From NCBI GenBank assembly GCA_915275065.1, contig CAJZGD010000095.1, forward strand, positions 1 through 9,352: a stretch of DNA of 9,352 nt, written 5' to 3'. A model generated the notes under the pieces. It ran no database searches, was not told the DNA's origin, and worked only from the letters and a program-made list of their open reading frames with translations. The DNA comes from an uncultured Corynebacterium sp. GTDB lineage: Bacteria > Actinomycetota > Actinomycetes > Mycobacteriales > Mycobacteriaceae. A program made the translations under genes and the position numbers. Below are positions 6,967 to 9,352 of the stretch, piece after piece (positions within the stretch are counted from its first letter, which is position 1; every line of letters starts with the position of its first letter).

Positions 6967-6987
6967 ACCCCAGAAAAAAGGGCACCA
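6967..6987 (+). promoter_or_regulatory. Shared quasi-palindromic motif, copy 3 (upstream of RR1)
   Basis: ACCCCAGAAAAAAGGGCACC on the plus strand, centred about 63 bp from the RR1 ATG. It resembles the element before RR2 in sequence and distance (about 62 bp). It lies between the RR2 stop and the RR1 start. Confidence 0.55.
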
Positions 6988-7010
6988 TTTTTGTGTCCAT
7001 GAGCAGGTGT

Positions 7011-7685
7011 TTAGTTCCGCGGATCGGATGGCCCGGGCAAAATACCGCTGTACATGCCTTGTTTGATCAGTTCTCCTCTCCCTTCGGTCTCACACCCCGC
7101 CTGCGCGAATTTAGTGCGAATACGGTTGACATAGTCGTTGACTGTGCTTTGCCGAATGTTGAGCATTTCGGCGATAGCTCTGTCGGTTTCCCCGGAGGCA
7201 ATGAGTTCTAGGACCTCTTGTTGCCGTGGGGATAGATCCACTCCTAGCGCCTGGTAATTACTATCAATGATGGATGCCCATTCAGTCGTTGCATGTGTAT
7301 TGCCAGTACTCACAATTCTGATGGCGTCTAATAGTTCTTCGGTGCTTCTGTTCTTTTCGAATACTCCGTGAACACCGGCACGTAGTACGTCCCGAATGAG
7401 ATAGGGAGATTCTAATGATGAATAAACCAATACCTTTAATTTTTTGTCGATGAGGGCTTTGGCATTGTCGTAGGGCATGGATAGATCTGCCAGGCGCAAG
7501 TCTAAGAGGACCACATCTACCTTGTGGAGGGAAATACCGGCTCGAACAAACCGAGCATAGTCAAAAAAGGCCGCCACGGTGGGGAAGCCTTTGACGAATT
7601 CTATGTCCTTCGCGTGCTCAAGCATGCTCTCCACTCCCAAAATGGTTGTTGGATGATCTTCAATGAGCGCCACTCGAATAGTCAT
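7011..7685 (-). CDS. RR2: NarL/LuxR-type response regulator
   Basis: The protein has 224 residues and is a paralog of RR1. The receiver domain (about 2-126) has E9-D10, phosphoacceptor D62 in VVLLDLRLAD, S89/S90 and K111. The linker EWASIIDSNY is shared with RR1. The HTH (about 149-199) shows LSPRQQEVLELIASGETDRAIAEML and the recognition region RQSTVNDYVNRIRTKF. The recognition helices differ from RR1 in several positions (RQSTVND against SPNTVRD), so the two may bind related but not identical sites. No Shine-Dalgarno is clear; TACTCT lies 6 nt before the ATG. A copy of the shared motif is centred about 62 bp upstream. As the first gene of the pair on this strand, RR2 could be co-transcribed with RR1. 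The presence of two regulators next to at least three kinases raises the question of which pairs with which. Confidence 0.93.
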   Translation of the reverse strand: MTIRVALIEDHPTTILGVESMLEHAKDIEFVKGFPTVAAFFDYARFVRAGISLHKVDVVLLDLRLADLSMPYDNAKALIDKKLKVLVYSSLESPYLIRDVLRAGVHGVFEKNRSTEELLDAIRIVSTGNTHATTEWASIIDSNYQALGVDLSPRQQEVLELIASGETDRAIAEMLNIRQSTVNDYVNRIRTKFAQAGCETEGRGELIKQGMYSGILPGPSDPRN

Positions 7686-7691
7686 AGGCTA

Positions 7692-7697
7692 AGAGTA
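7692..7697 (-). promoter_or_regulatory. Likely -10 box TACTCT of RR2
   Basis: The box lies 6 nt before the RR2 ATG, with only TGTTTT as a weak -35 match 17 bp further up. It is consistent with a leaderless start that needs an activator at 7736-7758. Confidence 0.4.
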
Positions 7698-7735
7698 TCG
7701 AATCTTAGGAAAGAAAAACATGGCTTTAAACCTAA

Positions 7736-7758
7736 ACCCCTCAGAAATTGGGGCACCA
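7736..7758 (+). promoter_or_regulatory. Shared quasi-palindromic motif, copy 4 (upstream of RR2)
   Basis: Plus-strand ACCCCTCAGAAATTGGGG followed by CACCA. Compared with copy 3 it has 2 extra bases after CCCC. The right half, GGGGCACCA against GGGCACCA in copy 3, is strongly kept. Centre about 62 bp from the RR2 ATG. Confidence 0.55.
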
Positions 7759-7884
7759 AATCTGCATCAATTCCGCTGGTAAAATGACGGGTTTTCCAGT
7801 GTTTTTATGTGATCTTTTTTCATAATGTCACAGGTTATCACATTAATTATCGAAAACATGAACGGTATAATTGAAAATAGTAAA

Positions 7885-7986
7885 TCAGCTATTTATCGGT
7901 ATAACCCTTATTATTAACACGACTTTTCCGGTGATAACCAGAAAAACCGGCACCGTCTTCTCAGCTATATCGAGAAAGTAAACCAT
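7885..7986 (-). CDS. Possible 33-residue hydrophobic peptide (speculative)
   Basis: A short frame from the ATG at 7986 to a TGA at 7885 encodes a 33-residue peptide beginning MVYFLDIAEKTVP and continuing with a hydrophobic run, VFLVITGKVVLIIRVIPI. TACAAT lies 12 nt upstream of this ATG, and 7 nt upstream of another ATG at 7991 that opens only an 8-codon frame. The shared regulator motif at 8044-8060 is about 60-65 bp upstream. A small peptide next to a receptor system would make sense as a signal, but there is no Shine-Dalgarno and the region is AT-rich, so a chance frame is more likely. Confidence 0.13.
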   Translation of the reverse strand: MVYFLDIAEKTVPVFLVITGKVVLIIRVIPINS

Positions 7987-8043
7987 ACCATATAGATCAT
8001 TGTATAATACGTAACCAGGATAAGCTGGAAAGATAATGTAATA

Positions 8044-8060
8044 CCCCAATTTCTAGGGCA
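8044..8060 (-). promoter_or_regulatory. Shared quasi-palindromic motif, copy 5 (orphan)
   Basis: Plus strand CCCCAATTTCTAGGGCA; its reverse complement, TGCCCTAGAAATTGGGG, shares AGAAATTGGGG with copy 4. No clear gene lies 60 bp away on either side, so it either serves an unrecognised small gene or RNA, or acts from afar on RR2. Confidence 0.45.
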
Positions 8061-8214
8061 TATGACAATAACTGATGAGCACCTAAATAGCAGGCCACCA
8101 TCACATAGAAAATGTTTTCGATTGGTTCTATTTTTTCATCACGTTATGCCCCACCGCCAGCACAGTAAAACCCCACCTGTCAGCCGTGGATGCGTCACCT
8201 TGATTTTCATTCAA

Positions 8215-8460
8215 TCAGTGCTCGCCAGCTTCCGGCACCTCCCCGGTCGCTAGCCAATGGCTATCAACACCGGTGATCGCCGCGATGGCCAGTAATTCCC
8301 CACGCCGCGGTTCACGAACCCCTTGCTCCGTCTTGGCGTATGTGGCGCGGCCAATGCCGATCTTTTTGGCCATTTCTTCCTGGTTGAGGCCGGCGTTTTC
8401 CCGGGATATGCGCATGCGTTGCTGTAGTGACATCACTGGTATAGATCCCCTTGATTCCAT
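8215..8460 (-). CDS. Small XRE/cI-type helix-turn-helix repressor
   Basis: The protein has 81 residues and is essentially a single HTH domain. MSLQQRMRISRENAGL is followed by helix NQEEMAKKIGI, the recognition region GRATYAKTEQGVREP and a closing helix ending in VDSHWLATGE, a common end of small phage-type and toxin-antitoxin-type Xre regulators. It should bind DNA as a dimer and repress its own and a divergent promoter. Two starts are possible. The ATG at 8460 has TAACCT 6 nt upstream and would be leaderless. The ATG at 8433 (or the GTG at 8436) would give a 72-73-residue protein with AAGGGGA about 9-12 nt before it. The later start removes only residues outside the HTH fold. A TTAGCTAA palindrome overlaps the -10 box, which suggests autorepression. 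Its origin may differ from the kinase locus, because the flanking DNA has a different character. Confidence 0.85.
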   Translation of the reverse strand: MESRGSIPVMSLQQRMRISRENAGLNQEEMAKKIGIGRATYAKTEQGVREPRRGELLAIAAITGVDSHWLATGEVPEAGEH

Positions 8461-8466
8461 ATGGCC

Positions 8467-8495
8467 AGGTTAGCTAATCGACTGGAAAAGCACAA
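8467..8495 (-). promoter_or_regulatory. Promoter of the XRE gene with overlapping TTAGCTAA operator
   Basis: On the minus strand TTGTGC (8490-8495), 17 bp and TAACCT (8467-8472) form a reasonable promoter pointing at the XRE gene. The 8-bp palindrome TTAGCTAA (8470-8477) overlaps the -10 box, so a protein bound there would block transcription. Confidence 0.45.
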
Positions 8496-8655
8496 TAACC
8501 AAGTAGCAAACATACCCCTTTTTAGCACATTAGCTCATTTTTACTTGACAGGCCATGCCTATATGGCTAACATTGAGCATTATAGCTAATCTGATTAACG
8601 TCTCGGAAACAGCTCTAAGGCTAGGAATGACTAGAAATATGCTCATTTAGCAGGT
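8470..8655. promoter_or_regulatory. Cluster of TTAGCTAA-like operator elements
   Basis: Repeated elements are TTAGCTAATC (8470-8479), TTAGCTCATT (8530-8539), GGCTAACAT (8565-8573), TAGCTAATC (8583-8591) and GCTCATTTAGC (8641-8651). TAGCTAATC occurs twice exactly and GCTCATTT twice exactly. The elements surround both the XRE promoter and the plus-strand promoter at 8545-8573, as expected for operators of the XRE protein. Confidence 0.45.
8545..8573 (+). promoter_or_regulatory. Consensus-like promoter TTGACA-17-TAACAT
   Basis: A perfect -35 (8545-8550), an exact 17-bp spacer and a good -10 (8568-8573) make this the best sigma-A-type promoter in the window. It points right, away from the XRE gene, so transcription would start near 8580 and run into the structured region. 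XRE operator-like elements flank and overlap it, so it is probably repressed by the XRE protein. Confidence 0.55.
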
Positions 8656-8764
8656 TAGATCAACGTTTCTGTGTCGTGGAATCGTTTTACTTGAGTCAGG
8701 TGATTTTGTTTTTGAGATGCTTCTGAATAGCGAGAAGTTATCCACTTCTGCTGGGAGTTTCGTA

Positions 8765-9125
8765 ATCCGCCGCCTCCAACTGGCGGCGGATGCCGTGACT
8801 CTCTGCAAAAGTATCTGCGAGAGCCACTAGTTAGTAGTCAACCTCCGTCCTGCTTTCTCATCCTAGTACAGGACACGATAGAAAATATCAACAACTAGGA
8901 CCGCTAAAGTGCTTCTAGCAGCAATCCTACATCGAGAGCGGCGATGTGGGGCCACCGGTAACCTGGCCTTTTACCTGGTGGTGCGAACCTACAGAAGCCG
9001 TCGCATATGGAGGTGCGACGGCTATTAGGCGTGGGGTGGCGACGGAAGCGGTAAAACTGGGAAAATTCCACTGGGGAGGCCATTTTAGCCGGGGATCCCC
9101 TAGGGGGATCTCCATAAAAGCCATC
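8765..9125 (+). ncRNA. Structured region: candidate non-coding RNA or long 5' leader
   Basis: Successive strong secondary structures replace any credible reading frame. Hairpins: 8765-8791 (10-bp perfect stem, 7-nt loop); 8799-8823 (5 + 3 bp with one bulge); 8926-8950 (9 bp including a G-U); 8952-8981 (10 bp with one bulged T); 8996-9023 (10-bp perfect, loop TATGGAGG); 9091-9113 (10 bp with one G-U, loop TAG), extended by TTTTA/TAAAA and GGC/GCC to 9078-9122. Between them GTCCTG (8847-8852) pairs with CAGGAC (8869-8874) while TCCTAGT (8861-8867) pairs with ACTAGGA (8894-8900), an H-type pseudoknot. The strand is inferred from the promoter at 8545. No conserved box of a riboswitch, T-box, tmRNA or RNase P RNA that I know was recognised. 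Ends are approximate. Confidence 0.5.
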
Positions 9126-9299
9126 CTGGCACCTGTTATATCAAGGGAAATCAACTACGCTCCCCTAGCTTCCTCCTAATCACTATCCCCAATATTCTCT
9201 AGGATTTGCTATCTCACCATCTGCATCAACCACTCACCTGTACTACTTAGAAATAGATTCGACAATTCTGGCAACCAGGAACCAACCCCGCTCAATGAT

Positions 9300-9324
9300 T
9301 TTTATTGCACGCCATGCAATAAAA
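9300..9324. repeat. Hairpin TTTTATTGCA-CGCCA-TGCAATAAAA
   Basis: A perfect 10-bp inverted repeat with a 5-nt loop. T-rich and A-rich outer arms make it look like a weak bidirectional terminator, but no extra T-run follows on the plus strand. It lies about 20 bases before a Shine-Dalgarno-like AAGGAG, so it may instead act on translation of the next gene or be a regulator site. Confidence 0.4.
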
Positions 9325-9345
9325 GCGAATGGCGGCCACCCGGAC

Positions 9346-9351
9346 AAGGAG
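9346..9351 (+). promoter_or_regulatory. Possible Shine-Dalgarno sequence of a gene beyond the window
   Basis: AAGGAG stands one base from the window end. A start codon would be expected roughly 5-9 bases further, outside the window. This suggests a plus-strand gene downstream of the structured region. Confidence 0.35.
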
Positions 9352-9352
9352 C

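Larger units (their letters stand above)
7759..8214. other. AT-rich intergenic stretch between RR2 and the XRE gene
   Basis: No convincing gene is seen on either strand. The stretch has overlapping -10-like boxes on the two strands: TATAAT at 8003-8008 (plus) and TACAAT at 7999-8004 (minus), neither with a good -35. CCGGT (7928-7932) and ACCGG (7946-7950) can form a small hairpin, and CCAGAAAAACCGGCACC at 7938-7954 looks like a degraded form of the shared motif. A weak CCAC/GTGG stem followed by GGTTTT on the minus strand (about 8172-8190) might end the XRE transcript. A 63-codon plus-strand frame at 8062-8253 runs into the XRE gene and looks non-coding. Confidence 0.5.
9126..9352. other. Unassigned stretch before the presumed next gene
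   Basis: About 230 bases without a credible reading frame lie between the structured region and the window end. Apart from the hairpin at 9300-9324 and the final AAGGAG, I see nothing in it. If the promoter at 8545 drives the next gene, this stretch is part of a leader of over 750 nt. Confidence 0.4.

Noticed and set aside
7808..7842. GlxR/CRP-type site (TGTGAT...ATCACA)
   Set aside because: The half-sites are too far apart; the usual TGTGA-N6-TCACA spacing is not met.
8062..8253. 63-codon plus-strand frame after the orphan motif
   Set aside because: It has no ribosome binding site, runs into the XRE gene on the opposite strand, and lacks any domain-like pattern.
8738..8745. DnaA box (TTATCCAC)
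   Set aside because: A single imperfect copy with no cluster and no other origin features.
8765..9125. tmRNA, RNase P RNA, T-box leader, or cobalamin, fluoride, c-di-AMP or M-box riboswitch
   Set aside because: Pseudoknots and hairpins invited the comparison, but I could not find the conserved boxes of these families, such as a tRNA-like GTTCRA end, GAGGAAAGTCC or a T-box sequence.
8926..9125. Retron msr-msd RNA
   Set aside because: The hairpins and neighbouring HTH gene suggested it, but no terminal inverted repeat or reverse transcriptase is visible in the window; it stays open only through the unseen downstream gene.
8927..9179. Overlapping frames of about 75 codons on both strands
   Set aside because: They coincide with the inverted repeats of the structured region, which give open frames on both strands; neither has a ribosome binding site or a familiar sequence.
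1..9352. CRISPR arrays, tRNA genes, transposases
   Set aside because: No regularly spaced repeats, cloverleaf sequences or transposase-like frames were seen on either strand.

Overview
The window looks like chromosomal DNA of an actinobacterium, most likely Corynebacterium or a close relative. The basis is mid-range GC by eye, NarL-type kinases with an actinobacterial-looking C-terminal tail, and several genes that start without a clear Shine-Dalgarno sequence but with a TANNNT box 6-8 nt before the ATG, as in leaderless actinobacterial transcripts. The species call is inference.

Positions 1-7685 form one signalling locus made of repeated modules. Large membrane histidine kinases lie on the plus strand: a 3' fragment at 3-191, a complete copy at 836-2998 (HK1) and a complete copy at 4096-6246 (HK2). 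They alternate with small single-pass membrane proteins on the minus strand, at 177-608 (SP1) and 3005-3754 (SP2), whose outer part is a domain with two cysteines exactly 38 residues apart. SP1 has one such domain and SP2 has two. The array ends in two paralogous NarL/LuxR-type response regulators on the minus strand (RR1 6243-6914, RR2 7011-7685). HK2 keeps its phosphoacceptor histidine. HK1 has Asn there and has also lost the N-box histidine, so the two kinases may have different roles. A plausible reading is that the small proteins present or sense an outside signal, the kinases pass it on, and the two regulators act on promoters that share a quasi-palindrome of the type CCCC-AGAAA-GGGC. 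That motif occurs upstream of HK1/SP1, HK2, RR1 and RR2, and once more at 8044-8060. At both regulator genes it is centred about 62 bp before the start codon.

Positions 7686-8214 are an AT-rich stretch with no convincing gene. It holds the fifth motif copy and, at best, a tiny hydrophobic ORF.

Positions 8215-8460 encode a small XRE/cI-like repressor on the minus strand. Its start region and the 200 bp beyond carry repeated TTAGCTAA-like elements around a consensus-like plus-strand promoter (TTGACA, 17 bp, TAACAT). Downstream, about 8765-9125 carries no credible ORF but has a series of strong hairpins and an H-type pseudoknot, which suggests a structured RNA or a long 5' leader. A hairpin at 9300-9324 and an AAGGAG at 9346-9351 suggest that a gene starts just past the window edge. 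No tRNA, rRNA, CRISPR array or transposase was seen.
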